A DNA stretch of 64,000 bases, from contig NZ_JAKRGB010000003.1 of the NCBI RefSeq assembly GCF_022347725.1, positions 124,001-188,000 of the forward strand. Reading direction: 5' to 3'. Shown one piece after another: positions 9,782 through 17,577 of this stretch. The notes under the pieces are model-generated. The model made no database searches. It was not told where the DNA came from and saw only the letters and a list, made by a program, of their open reading frames with translations. How positions within the stretch are numbered: the stretch's first letter is position 1; the number at the start of each line of letters is the position of its first letter. Made by a program: the position numbers and the translations under genes. The stretch comes from Ruegeria sp. Ofav3-42 (lineage in GTDB: Bacteria; Pseudomonadota; Alphaproteobacteria; Rhodobacterales; Rhodobacteraceae).

Positions 9782-10146
9782 GGGATCTGCACCTCACCCA
9801 GAGCCTGAATATCGGTGATGGCCTGCAATTCGATCGGGTCCACGATCGGCAGATCCGGGTCCTCGGCATAAGCAATCTGGTCGGCGCGGCCGAACTGCTC
9901 GGCACGCAGGGGCAAAAGACCCATCCGCTCAAAGTTGATATCCGCCAGCTCGCGCAGCCGGTCGGGGCGGTTCAGATACGCCCACTCGGCGTTCAGCACC
10001 GCCAGACGCACCTGCGCCATCCCGATCTCGCGCTGCAGCCTTTGCGTCTCCTTCACGACCTGCTGCGTGCGGTAGTTTTCCTGATAGGCCCACAGCGCAA
10101 GTCCAAACACGGACAGAGCAGTCAACACATACAAAACACTCTTCAT
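9778..10146 (-). CDS. ftsL: Cell division protein FtsL
   Basis: A 122-residue bitopic protein: a membrane span at about residues 3-22 ([18 protein letters not shown]) followed by a heptad-like coiled coil ([15 protein letters not shown]) and a periplasmic tail. This architecture, plus position between rsmH and ftsI with four-base ATGA overlaps on both sides, identifies FtsL, which scaffolds FtsB/FtsQ and activates FtsWI. Primary sequence conservation in this family is poor, so the call leans on context. Confidence 0.88.
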   Translation of the reverse strand: MKSVLYVLTALSVFGLALWAYQENYRTQQVVKETQRLQREIGMAQVRLAVLNAEWAYLNRPDRLRELADINFERMGLLPLRAEQFGRADQIAYAEDPDLPIVDPIELQAITDIQALGEVQIP

Positions 10147-11135
10147 TTTGCCCTTCCCCCTAATTGAGGCATCCCAAGCGCGCGGGCATCAATTTCCCCC
10201 GCTGGAGCCTTGGTCCGAATTGCAACGCGCAGCTTGGCCGAACGCGCGCGCGGATTTTCCTGTAATTCCTGCTCGTCAGGACCCACTGCCTTTCGAGTCT
10301 TTAGCGTGAACTGTGGCTGTTCCCGCTCAATCTCGGGCGCATAACGGTTGGCCCGGCCGGTCTTTCCGGCACGAGACTGAAAAAACCGTTTAACCATCCG
10401 GTCCTCGATGGAATGAAACGTCACCACGGCCAGTTGCCCACCCGGCTTCAAAGCGCGTTCAGCCGCCATGAGGCCTTGATACAGCTCTTCATATTCGGCG
10501 TTCACCGCGATCCGCAGGCCCTGAAAGCTGCGCGTTGCGGGATGCGATTGCCCAGGCTTGGGGCGGGGCAGACAGGATTCGATGATCTCGGCCAGACGCA
10601 GAGTTGTGGTGATCGGCGCCTCGGTGCGCGCTTTAACAATAGCCTTGGCGATGCGGCGGCTGGCGCGTTCCTCGCCAAAGTGAAACAAGATGTCCGCCAG
10701 TTGCGCCTCGGCCGCAGAGTTGACCAGATCGGCTGCGCTTTCACCGTCCTGGCTCATGCGCATGTCCAACGGGCCATCCTTCATAAAGGAAAACCCACGC
10801 TCGGCCAGATCCAGCTGCATCGACGACACGCCAAGATCCAAGACGATCCCGTCCAGATCCTGCGCATATTCATCCATGCGCGAGAAAACGCCCGGCTGCA
10901 TCACCAGCCGGTCACCATATCCCCCGGCCCAGTCAGCTGCCATTTCAAATGCCAGCGGATCGCGGTCCACACCAATGACTTTGTCGGCCCCGGCCTCCAG
11001 CAGTCCGCGTGTATAGCCACCGGCACCGAATGTGCCATCCAGCCAGTTACCCGAAACAGGCGCAACGGCGTCCAGTAACGGGCGCAGCAGAACAGGAACA
11101 TGGGGTTTGTTGGAAGGGGTTTCAGCGCCGGCCAT
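10143..11135 (-). CDS. rsmH: 16S rRNA (cytosine(1402)-N(4))-methyltransferase RsmH (MraW)
   Basis: RsmH methylates C1402 of 16S rRNA in the decoding site. The protein begins with the characteristic [13 protein letters not shown] and SAM-binding [12 protein letters not shown] segment; [12 protein letters not shown] and [11 protein letters not shown] follow, and [14 protein letters not shown] near the C-terminus is a family hallmark. The start chosen (11133-11135, MAGAETP) gives 330 residues. An in-frame ATG four codons earlier at 11147 overlaps the mraZ stop by eight bases and is an equally possible start; a GGGG stretch sits directly before it. Confidence 0.95.
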   Translation of the reverse strand: MAGAETPSNKPHVPVLLRPLLDAVAPVSGNWLDGTFGAGGYTRGLLEAGADKVIGVDRDPLAFEMAADWAGGYGDRLVMQPGVFSRMDEYAQDLDGIVLDLGVSSMQLDLAERGFSFMKDGPLDMRMSQDGESAADLVNSAAEAQLADILFHFGEERASRRIAKAIVKARTEAPITTTLRLAEIIESCLPRPKPGQSHPATRSFQGLRIAVNAEYEELYQGLMAAERALKPGGQLAVVTFHSIEDRMVKRFFQSRAGKTGRANRYAPEIEREQPQFTLKTRKAVGPDEQELQENPRARSAKLRVAIRTKAPAGEIDARALGMPQLGGRAK

Positions 11136-11139
11136 GCCG

Positions 11140-11643
11140 TTACGCATCCCCGGTGCCATCAAGGAACTCCAGAGGATCAAAGTCCTCGGGCTGTTCGTCC
11201 AGCCACTCTTCAGCAGCGGCCAGTTCTTCGGAATCGTAGGTTTCCGGCTTCCAGATCTGGAACGTGTCGCCAGCGGCAATAAAGAACGCCTCGTTCTCAA
11301 GCCCGATCTTGCTGCGCAACTTGGCCGGCAGCACCAGACGACCGGTTTCGTCCACGGTGGTCGGGAAGGATTGACCGTGGAACATGCGCTGCAACATCTT
11401 CCGCTGCATTGACCCGCGGGGCAGCGCATCGATCTTGGAGTCCACCTCTTCAATCGCCTGCATGGTATAACATTCAAGGAATTTGCGACGGTGATCGCCG
11501 TACACTATCACAAGTTCGGGGTTGTCACCAGGTTGCCAGTTCGGGTCCGAGGCCTCAAGCACACGGCGAAACGAGGCCGGGATCGACACCCTGCCCTTCG
11601 TATCCACCTTGTGATGGCTTTCGCCTCTAAACCTGCGCGCCAA
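11140..11643 (-). CDS. mraZ: Transcriptional regulator MraZ (TTG start)
   Basis: MraZ is the AbrB-fold regulator encoded first in dcw clusters and represses its own operon in Escherichia coli. Two SpoVT/AbrB-like repeats are seen: [17 protein letters not shown] near the N-terminus and [15 protein letters not shown] in the second half. Homologues start at ARRFRGE; the only start codon there is TTG at 11641-11643, preceded by AAAGGGAC at good spacing, giving 167 residues. Upstream in-frame codons lie inside the leader terminator and would add a non-conserved tail. A short C-terminal acidic extension ([13 protein letters not shown]) is present. Confidence 0.9.
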   Translation of the reverse strand: MARRFRGESHHKVDTKGRVSIPASFRRVLEASDPNWQPGDNPELVIVYGDHRRKFLECYTMQAIEEVDSKIDALPRGSMQRKMLQRMFHGQSFPTTVDETGRLVLPAKLRSKIGLENEAFFIAAGDTFQIWKPETYDSEELAAAEEWLDEQPEDFDPLEFLDGTGDA

Positions 11644-11690
11644 GACGACTGTCCCTTTCGCTTGCGCCCCACCAACGTTTCCCCCGGATG

Positions 11691-11731
11691 AAAAACGGCG
11701 GGTTGATCTGCTGCCACTGATCAACCCGCCG
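11691..11731 (-). terminator. Strong intrinsic terminator in the mraZ leader
   Basis: A 13-bp perfect stem (11719-11731 pairing with 11696-11708, 10-base loop) is followed on the minus strand by five T residues (11691-11695). It lies about 50 bases upstream of the mraZ start codon, with no minus-strand gene before it for more than 1 kb, so it must act on the dcw leader transcript itself. Read on the plus strand it has no T-run, so it is oriented towards mraZ. It would produce a short leader RNA and let only readthrough enter the cluster. Confidence 0.85.
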
Positions 11732-11910
11732 CATTGACCCGCTGTGCGGGATGTCCAGCTGCGCGCGCCACCTGGGGGGATGTCTGCTCGCCCGCGCGCC
11801 GGATCTCTTGATTGATGAAAGCGAGATGCCTGTATGAAACCTGTTTTTTATTGGTTCGGGGTCGTTTGGCGCCCCATGTGCCTCGTCCTCATCGGATGAA
11901 TAAGGGATGC
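11691..11910 (-). ncRNA. UpsM-like leader sRNA of the dcw cluster (5' end approximate)
   Basis: In Rhodobacter sphaeroides the dcw mRNA has an extended 5' leader that mostly stops at an internal terminator and yields the sRNA UpsM of about 200 nt. Here the same arrangement is seen: a terminator about 50 bases before mraZ and some 200 bases of gene-free leader with internal hairpin potential, e.g. the GGGGCG...ACCCC segment on the minus strand near 11857-11875. The 5' end is a guess from the known UpsM length; no convincing sigma-70 promoter was identified, only A/T-rich -10-like stretches near 11905. Assignment is by position and terminator, not by aligned sequence. Confidence 0.45.
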
Positions 11911-12548
11911 CATGGGAATTTATGGAAATCAATAGGAATTTTTGCGACACGCTTAGAAGAATCGCAATTTAACCGAGCCAAGATCAAATGAAAACCACTT
12001 CGCAGGCACCATTTGTGGACGATCGAAGTTGCGAAAACACTAAATATGCCAAAATAAAGGCAGCACCCAAACTATCCCACGAATTCCCAGAAAAAAATCG
12101 ATTAAGCCAAAAACTTCGTCAAATGAGCGTTAATCAGCAGAAATTTCTGACGAATCACCCACCATCGACCAAATCGAAAGGGCGCAACATCTACCCTCTC
12201 CCAGCCTGCGCCCATGATTTCCCATAGCACCGAACTCGCTTGATGACAGAAACGTACTCTGCGGAACTGATACATACAGCGCCCAAGTTTTGACGAACCT
12301 CGCTCAAAAAACGCGCAACCCTCAGAACTTGAAATATCAGGGTGAAACTTGCCCCAAGGGAAGCAACCACCGAAAGCCTTGTTTTACAGGGGATTCCAAA
12401 ACCGCGTCAGCAACCAGTTGATATCTATGCATTTGCTGCATAGCGGCATTGATCACGTGAAGTATTGTGCAATTGCAGCATTTGCCTATTTTCAATCTCA
12501 AGCAAACGCCGGAACACACCGGCACGAACAAACTATCGAGTTAAGCAA
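11911..12548. other. Gene-free A/T-rich region between divergent mraZ leader and DUF1127 gene
   Basis: About 640 bases without a credible gene. Composition is visibly richer in A/T than the flanking genes. It should contain the promoter of the minus-strand dcw leader and that of the plus-strand DUF1127/cuckoo RNA unit. A short open frame at 11988-12227 has no ribosome site and looks random. On the plus strand CTTGAA at 12328-12333 followed by CCCCAA at 12352-12357 weakly resembles a heat-shock sigma (RpoH) promoter, but the 18-base gap is longer than usual. Confidence 0.5.
12428..12480. promoter_or_regulatory. Paired TGCA-TTGC-GCA repeats flanking a TCACGTGA palindrome
   Basis: Two near-identical 13-mers, TGCATTTGCTGCA at 12428-12440 and TGCAATTGCAGCA at 12468-12480, differ at two positions and lie 40 bases apart, about four helical turns. 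An 8-bp perfect palindrome TCACGTGA (12453-12460) sits almost exactly midway. The block is 70-120 bases before the DUF1127 start. This looks like a regulator binding array; TGC-rich repeats recall PhaR operators of related bacteria, but that is only a resemblance. Confidence 0.35.
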
Positions 12549-12773
12549 ATGGCTGTAGCAACACATAACACCGCACTCAAAGGTGCACCGGTAACCGGCC
12601 TGGCTTCGCTGATTGAGGCGGCAAAGACTCGGTTCGCGCGTTATCGCATTTACCGCCAGACAGTTAATGAACTGTCTGAGTTGTCGAACCGGGAACTGGC
12701 TGATCTGGGGCTTCATCGCTCGATGATCCGTCGCCTGGCCCAGCAAGCGGCTGAAGACCACGTCGCGCGTTAA
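12549..12773 (+). CDS. DUF1127 small RNA-binding-type protein (CcaF1-like)
   Basis: A 74-residue basic protein whose C-terminal half carries the DUF1127 signature: LSELSNRELADLGLHRSMI, ending in an alanine-rich tail. In R. sphaeroides the DUF1127 protein encoded just upstream of the CcsR RNAs (RSP_6037, CcaF1) binds RNA and affects sRNA maturation. Here the gene is likewise followed, 20 bases after its stop, by hairpins with CCTCCTCCC loops, so orthology is likely by context. The ATG at 12549 begins MAVATHN; the upstream spacing shows only a weak AAGC-type ribosome site. It is probably cotranscribed with the RNAs under stress sigma factors, as inferred from the relative. Confidence 0.85.
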   Translation: MAVATHNTALKGAPVTGLASLIEAAKTRFARYRIYRQTVNELSELSNRELADLGLHRSMIRRLAQQAAEDHVAR

Positions 12774-12793
12774 GCGCACAGAAACAACGAGAT

Positions 12794-12864
12794 CAGGTCC
12801 TTCCTCCTCCCTTTAGGACCTGTATTTCAGCGGCGACATCTCTCCTCCTCCCTGATGTCGTCGC
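12794..12864 (+). ncRNA. Cuckoo RNA 1 (CcsR-type), two CCUCCUCCC hairpins
   Basis: Hairpin 1 pairs 12794-12801 with 12815-12822 (8 bp) and shows CCTCCTCCC at 12803-12811 in its loop. Hairpin 2 pairs 12830-12840 with 12854-12864 (11 bp, one G-U) with CCTCCTCCC at 12844-12852. Two such hairpins per RNA define the alphaproteobacterial cuckoo family (CcsR1-4 in R. sphaeroides), whose pyrimidine loops resemble anti-Shine-Dalgarno sequences. A linker hairpin without the motif (12873-12877 with 12885-12889) separates it from the next unit and may be a processing signal. Confidence 0.85.
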
Positions 12865-12898
12865 ACCTTATACCGGCCCTGAACGCCGGAAAACTGAC

Positions 12899-12975
12899 AC
12901 ACCGGGTACTCCTCCTCCCTTTCCCGGTGTTAAAAGCGCGCGGCGACGTCTCTCCTCCTCCCTGACGTCGCCGCG
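12899..12975 (+). ncRNA. Cuckoo RNA 2 (CcsR-type), two CCUCCUCCC hairpins
   Basis: Hairpin 3 pairs 12899-12906 with 12923-12930 (8 bp; loop motif 12911-12919). Hairpin 4 pairs 12939-12950 with 12964-12975 (12 bp; loop motif 12954-12962). Hairpin 4 is a variant of hairpin 2 with matched A-U to G-C exchange in the stem, so the structure and not only the loop is conserved. A second motif-free linker hairpin (12987-12991 with 12998-13002) follows, mirroring the spacing after unit 1. Confidence 0.85.
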
Positions 12976-13010
12976 TCTTCCTCATACCGGGATCAAACCC
13001 GGGTTCGGAT

Positions 13011-13099
13011 ACATCGGGGCTCTCCTCCTCCCTGCCCTGGTGTTGAAAAGAACGGCGGTTTCCTCTCCTCCTCCCTGGGAACCGCCGTTTTTCTTTTTT
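13011..13099 (+). ncRNA. Cuckoo RNA 3 (CcsR-type), two CCUCCUCCC hairpins, last one a terminator
   Basis: Hairpin 5 pairs 13011-13020 with 13034-13043 (10 bp including two G-U; loop motif 13024-13032). Hairpin 6 pairs 13051-13063 with 13077-13089 (13 bp; loop motif 13067-13075). Hairpin 6 runs into a T-rich tract (13088-13099), making it the transcription terminator of the whole DUF1127-RNA unit. Hairpin 5 is related to hairpin 3 (both ACAyCGGG stems). Confidence 0.85.
13051..13099 (+). terminator. Intrinsic terminator ending the DUF1127-cuckoo RNA transcript
   Basis: The 13-bp stem of hairpin 6 (13051-13063 with 13077-13089) is followed by TTTCTTTTTT. Unusually, the terminator loop itself carries the functional CCTCCTCCC motif. 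Confidence 0.85.
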
Positions 13100-13181
13100 C
13101 TGGCCAAGAAAAAGGCGCCGCAGTCGAGACCGGGCGCCCATCAAACAATCGAGCATGTGCCGTCAGGCACATTCCATTTGG

Positions 13182-15578
13182 CTAAAACGGCACGTCATCC
13201 TTGGCGGACAAGAACCGCGAGACCACTTTTTTGATCCCCGCCTTGTCAAAATCGACTTCGACCTTGTCGCCTTCGATCCCGATTACAGCGCCGTAGCCAA
13301 ATTTCTGATGGAACACGCGTTCGCCCAGCGTGAAACTGGCCACAGCTGTTGCGTCAATCACGGTGTTGCGGCTTTCGCGCGGCTGGGACATTCCATATTG
13401 CCCCTGCCGCGCCTGCATCCGTTTCCAACCGGGCGAGTTATAGACATTGGCCTCAGCAGCGCGGGTTTCGATGCCGGCCGTGGGCTGGCCCCCACCATAC
13501 AAGCCCGGAGGCGTCAGGACTTCGACGCGATCTTCCGGCAGTTCGTCAATGAAACGGGACGGCATCGCATTCTGCCATTGCCCAAACACACGCCGGTTGG
13601 CGGCAAATGAGATCGTGCAGACCTCTTCCGCTCGGGTGATACCCACATAGGCCAGCCGCCGCTCCTCCTCGAGGCCTTTGATCCCCGATTCGTCCATCGA
13701 CCTTTGGGACGGAAACAGACCATCTTCCCATCCAGGCAGGAACACGGTCGGAAATTCCAGCCCCTTGGCCGCGTGCAATGTCATGATCGAGACCTTGGCC
13801 CCGTCACCTTCCTGTTCATTGTCCATCACCAAGCTGACATGTTCCAAAAAACCTTGCAGGTTCTCGAAATTATCCAGCTGGTTGACCAGTTCCTTGAGGT
13901 TTTCCAGCCTGCCGGGCGCTTCGGGCGTCTTTTCGTTCTGCCAGTGCGCGGTATAGCCGGATTCGTCCAGAATGATCTGGGCCAGCTCGATATGCGAGAC
14001 TTCGGGCTCACCAAACCGCATCGGAGCGGAGCCATCATCGATCACCGAATCGTCGTCGACCTCAATCCGCGGCCCACGAGTCATCGCGTTCCACCGCGCC
14101 AACCCATCGATCAGCTCGCGCAGCGCCTTGCCGCCCTTGCCTTTGATCAGTCCGCCATCGACCGCAATGCGCGCTCCATCAACCAGAGACACGCCGTTTT
14201 CCCGCGCGGTCATCTGAATCGTTTGTTGCGCCTTGTCGCCAAGACCGCGTTTCGGCGTGTTCACAATCCGCTCGAACGCCAGATCGTCGCCGGGGCTGAC
14301 CACCAGCCGGAAATAGGCCATAGCATCGCGGATCTCCATCCGCTCATAGAATCGCGGTCCACCTATGACTTTGTAGGGCAGCCCGATGGTCAGGAAACGG
14401 TCTTCGAAGGCGCGCATTTGGTGGCTCGCACGCACAAGAATCGCGATTTCATCCAGATTGAACGGCCGCACGCCGCGCGTACCACCCTGCATCGCGTCGA
14501 TCTCTTCACCGATCCAACGCGCCTCTTCTTCGCCATCCCAATGACCGATCAGACGAACCTTTTCGCCCTCTTCCGCATCGGTCCACAATTCCTTACCCAA
14601 GCGGCTTTCGTTGCCGCGAATGACATTGGATGCAGCAGCCAGAATATGGGGGGTTGAGCGGTAATTCTGCTCCAGCCGCACGACATAAGCGCCCGGAAAA
14701 TCCTTTTCGAACCGCAGGATGTTACCCACTTCGGCCCCACGCCAGCCATAGATGGACTGATCGTCATCACCCACACAGCAAATATTCTTGTGCCCGCCAG
14801 CCAACAGCCTCAGCCAAAGATATTGGGCGACGTTGGTGTCCTGATACTCATCCACAAGGATATAACGGAACCAACGTTGATATTGCTCTAATACGTCCTG
14901 ATGGGTCTGAAATATCGTGACGACGTGCAAGAGCAGGTCGCCGAAATCGACCGCATTCAACTCACGCAGGCGCGTCTGGTACTGCGCGTAAAGCTCAATA
15001 CCCTTGCTGTTATAGGCACCTGCATCAGCAGCGGGCACCTTATCGGGCATCAGCGCGCGGTTCTTCCAGTCATCAATGATTCCAGCCAGCATCCTCGCGG
15101 GCCAGCGCTTGTCGTCAATATTGGCGGCCCGGATCAACTGCTTGAGCAGACGCAGCTGATCGTCCGTATCCAGAATGGTGAAATTCGATTTGAGGCCAGC
15201 CAGTTCAGCATGCCGGCGCAACAGTTTCACGCAGATCGAGTGAAATGTACCCAGCCAAGGCATGCCTTCAGCCGGTTGCCCCAACAGACGGCCCACGCGT
15301 TCTTTCATCTCGCGCGCGGCCTTATTGGTAAAGGTTACCGACAGAATCTCATTGGGGCGTGCACGTCCGGTGCTTAGCAAATGCGCGATTCGCGCCGTCA
15401 GGGCCTTGGTCTTGCCGGTCCCCGCCCCTGCCAGCATCAAAACAGGACCATCCAGCCGCTCGACCGCGTCGCGCTGCGCCGGGTTCAGATCGTCCAGATA
15501 GGACGTGGGACGCGCGGCCATTGCACGCGCGGACAGAGATGCGCCCTCAAAGGCGTCCATTTCGTCGAAACTGCTCAT
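13182..15578 (-). CDS. uvrD: ATP-dependent DNA helicase, UvrD/PcrA family
   Basis: A 798-residue superfamily 1A helicase (3'-5' DNA unwinding in excision and mismatch repair). Motifs visible in order: Q motif LNPAQRDAV, Walker A AGAGTGKTKALT near residue 52, FTNKAAREMKER (Ia), DEYQDTN (II), GDDDQSIYGWRGA (III), LEQNYRST (IV), LHAAKGLEFPTVF (V) and YVGITRAEE (VI). The C-terminal region has a Tudor-like RVFHQKFGYGAVI segment typical of UvrD/PcrA that contacts RNA polymerase. Family certain; UvrD versus PcrA naming is convention. It ends about 80 bases from the end of the convergent cuckoo RNA terminator. Confidence 0.93.
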   Translation of the reverse strand: MSSFDEMDAFEGASLSARAMAARPTSYLDDLNPAQRDAVERLDGPVLMLAGAGTGKTKALTARIAHLLSTGRARPNEILSVTFTNKAAREMKERVGRLLGQPAEGMPWLGTFHSICVKLLRRHAELAGLKSNFTILDTDDQLRLLKQLIRAANIDDKRWPARMLAGIIDDWKNRALMPDKVPAADAGAYNSKGIELYAQYQTRLRELNAVDFGDLLLHVVTIFQTHQDVLEQYQRWFRYILVDEYQDTNVAQYLWLRLLAGGHKNICCVGDDDQSIYGWRGAEVGNILRFEKDFPGAYVVRLEQNYRSTPHILAAASNVIRGNESRLGKELWTDAEEGEKVRLIGHWDGEEEARWIGEEIDAMQGGTRGVRPFNLDEIAILVRASHQMRAFEDRFLTIGLPYKVIGGPRFYERMEIRDAMAYFRLVVSPGDDLAFERIVNTPKRGLGDKAQQTIQMTARENGVSLVDGARIAVDGGLIKGKGGKALRELIDGLARWNAMTRGPRIEVDDDSVIDDGSAPMRFGEPEVSHIELAQIILDESGYTAHWQNEKTPEAPGRLENLKELVNQLDNFENLQGFLEHVSLVMDNEQEGDGAKVSIMTLHAAKGLEFPTVFLPGWEDGLFPSQRSMDESGIKGLEEERRLAYVGITRAEEVCTISFAANRRVFGQWQNAMPSRFIDELPEDRVEVLTPPGLYGGGQPTAGIETRAAEANVYNSPGWKRMQARQGQYGMSQPRESRNTVIDATAVASFTLGERVFHQKFGYGAVIGIEGDKVEVDFDKAGIKKVVSRFLSAKDDVPF

Positions 15579-15759
15579 CTTTCCAAACTACGCTGGATGG
15601 AGGCCGAGGGAAAGAGTTTGTTCACGCCTTGTTCGCACTGTTTTTGGGAGGACTTTGCCATCAATTCTAATCAAGCTTCTGAGGCCGAAACTGCATCCGT
15701 TAACCATCCGTAAAACCCCCACCGCGATGATCGGTTCATAGCTGTGGGAGCGCGAAGTA

Positions 15760-17538
15760 ATGAAACAGGAAAATCGGGGGGCCGTTAATCATCGGCTGAA
15801 ATGGATCGGCATCAGCATGTTGTTGATTTCTCTGGCGATTGGATGCGGTTGGGGAATTTACAAATTACCCGCCCCCTTGGTCGACAGGATGTTGAAGATC
15901 GACATACTGAAGCAAGCCGAGCTTTGGAAACGCCGTGTCGTCTTGCATCTGGATGACCCCGAAACTGCGCTGGAGAGCGGCATAATTGACGCGCATGACG
16001 CCGAGTTTCTGGCGTCAATGCCGGAAGCATCTGATGTGTATCGCTTCAAGCTTTTTGACACGAATGGGCGGGTCAGTTGGTCGACTCGCCCAGATGAAGT
16101 CGGCAACGTTGAAAACCGCGACTTCTTTCGCAGCGACGTTGCCAGAGGAATGATTCACTATATTCAGGAGGCTGTGCCGCTGTCAGAGATCGACGGGCTA
16201 GATCTGCACACCGACAACATCCTGAACGCGACACAACATCAAGTCGCCGAAGTTTTCATGCCGGTCACCAAGAATGGTCGATTCATCGGTGCCATAGAGT
16301 TCTTCACGGATATCTCCGACCTGCGCACAACGTTTATTTCTCGGCTCAGGATATCGTTGACGGTATTGAGCGGTATTGCCCTGTTGGCTCTCGCCGCCGT
16401 GTCCTTTGCAAGCTACCGGACCAACCGCTTTCAAGTGCGCGCCCTGCACAAACAATCCGCCAAAGAGCGCGATCTGATGGACGAACAACTACGGCTGGCC
16501 CGCGAAGTGCGGCTTTTGGGCGAGTTGAATGAATGGCTGCAATCCAGCCGCTCATTGGATGAGCTGTTCGACATGGTGTCGCGCTTCATGACGCATATCC
16601 TGCCCGAGGCTGAGGGCAGCGTATATGTCTATTCGAACTCTCGTGATGTGCTGGATGGGTGTGCCAGTTGGAACGGTGGATCCCACAAGGCACACATCCA
16701 CCCCGAGGGGTGCTGGGGCTTGCGGCGCGGCCGGACCTATGAGTTTGGCGCATCCGAAATTGATTTTGTCTGTGAACACGCGGAACCACATGATGGTCGA
16801 CCCTATTTCTGCTTTCCCATTCTCGCACATGGCGAAACGGTTGGCCTGCTGCATTTGAGAGCGCTTGAAGGGACGGACGAAGCGTTTCACGCCAGCAAAA
16901 AACTGGCTCAACTCTGCGCCGAACAGATCAGCATGGCCATTGCCAACGTGCGAATGCGCGATCAACTGCACGACCAGTCTGTCCGGGACCCCCTAACCGG
17001 TCTGTTCAACCGCCGCCATATGATCGAAACCCTGCGCAAATCCATCAGTCGCAGCCAGCAGACTGGTGCGCCACTGAGCCTGATTGCCGTGGATGTGGAT
17101 CATTTCAAGAAGTTCAATGACACTCACGGTCATGATGCCGGTGACATGGTACTGCGCGCGGTCGGCGCTGCTCTGGAGCAGGGGTGCGACCGGGATGAGG
17201 TTGCCTGCCGCATCGGTGGTGAGGAATTCATGCTGATCCTGCCGGACAATACCTCGGAAGATGCAATTACACGTGCCGAACGCTTGCGGCAGGCGGTTGA
17301 GGCCGTGTCGGTTCGCTATGGTGAAAAGTCCCTACCCCGCATTACGATCTCTGTTGGTGTTTCCCACTACCCGGCACATGGTACCATGCCACAAGACCTG
17401 ATGCGCGCAGCAGATGATGCGCTGTACGCGGCCAAGGACAAAGGGCGCAATCAGGTACGAGTTGCTGGTAGCGACACGGCTCCGGTGGCAGAACTGAAGA
17501 AGCCGTTCAAGGCGGTTGGGGGGCCTCCAATCACCTAA
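15760..17538 (+). CDS. Membrane-bound diguanylate cyclase with periplasmic sensor, GAF and GGDEF domains
   Basis: A 592-residue signalling protein. A membrane span at about residues 12-32 and a second at about 197-218 enclose a periplasmic sensor of roughly 160 residues. A short coiled coil then leads to a GAF-like domain (about 255-400, with two Cys-containing stretches) and a GGDEF domain (about 410-575). The active site is GGEEF, competent for c-di-GMP synthesis from GTP. The inhibitory RxxD motif is not at its usual position five residues upstream (the sequence there is DRDE), so classical product inhibition may be lost. It stands alone, divergent from the helicase gene; ligand unknown. 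Confidence 0.88.
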   Translation: MKQENRGAVNHRLKWIGISMLLISLAIGCGWGIYKLPAPLVDRMLKIDILKQAELWKRRVVLHLDDPETALESGIIDAHDAEFLASMPEASDVYRFKLFDTNGRVSWSTRPDEVGNVENRDFFRSDVARGMIHYIQEAVPLSEIDGLDLHTDNILNATQHQVAEVFMPVTKNGRFIGAIEFFTDISDLRTTFISRLRISLTVLSGIALLALAAVSFASYRTNRFQVRALHKQSAKERDLMDEQLRLAREVRLLGELNEWLQSSRSLDELFDMVSRFMTHILPEAEGSVYVYSNSRDVLDGCASWNGGSHKAHIHPEGCWGLRRGRTYEFGASEIDFVCEHAEPHDGRPYFCFPILAHGETVGLLHLRALEGTDEAFHASKKLAQLCAEQISMAIANVRMRDQLHDQSVRDPLTGLFNRRHMIETLRKSISRSQQTGAPLSLIAVDVDHFKKFNDTHGHDAGDMVLRAVGAALEQGCDRDEVACRIGGEEFMLILPDNTSEDAITRAERLRQAVEAVSVRYGEKSLPRITISVGVSHYPAHGTMPQDLMRAADDALYAAKDKGRNQVRVAGSDTAPVAELKKPFKAVGGPPIT

Positions 17539-17577
17539 AATCCTTGCCGAATCGCGTTTCAGGTCTGATCAATCCTT

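Noticed and set aside
11988..12227. 79-codon plus-strand frame in the A/T-rich gap before the DUF1127 gene
   Set aside because: No ribosome site, low-complexity Lys/Ser/Asn composition and no recognisable motif; it lies in a region expected to hold promoters.
12328..12357. RpoH-type promoter (CTTGAA ... CCCCAA) for the DUF1127 unit
   Set aside because: Spacing of 18 bases is longer than usual for this sigma factor and the -10 is imperfect; kept only as a remark, not as a feature.
12777..13099. CRISPR-like array suggested by repeated CCTCCTCC units
   Set aside because: The repeats are loops of hairpins with differing stems and irregular spacing; there are no equal-length spacers and no cas genes.
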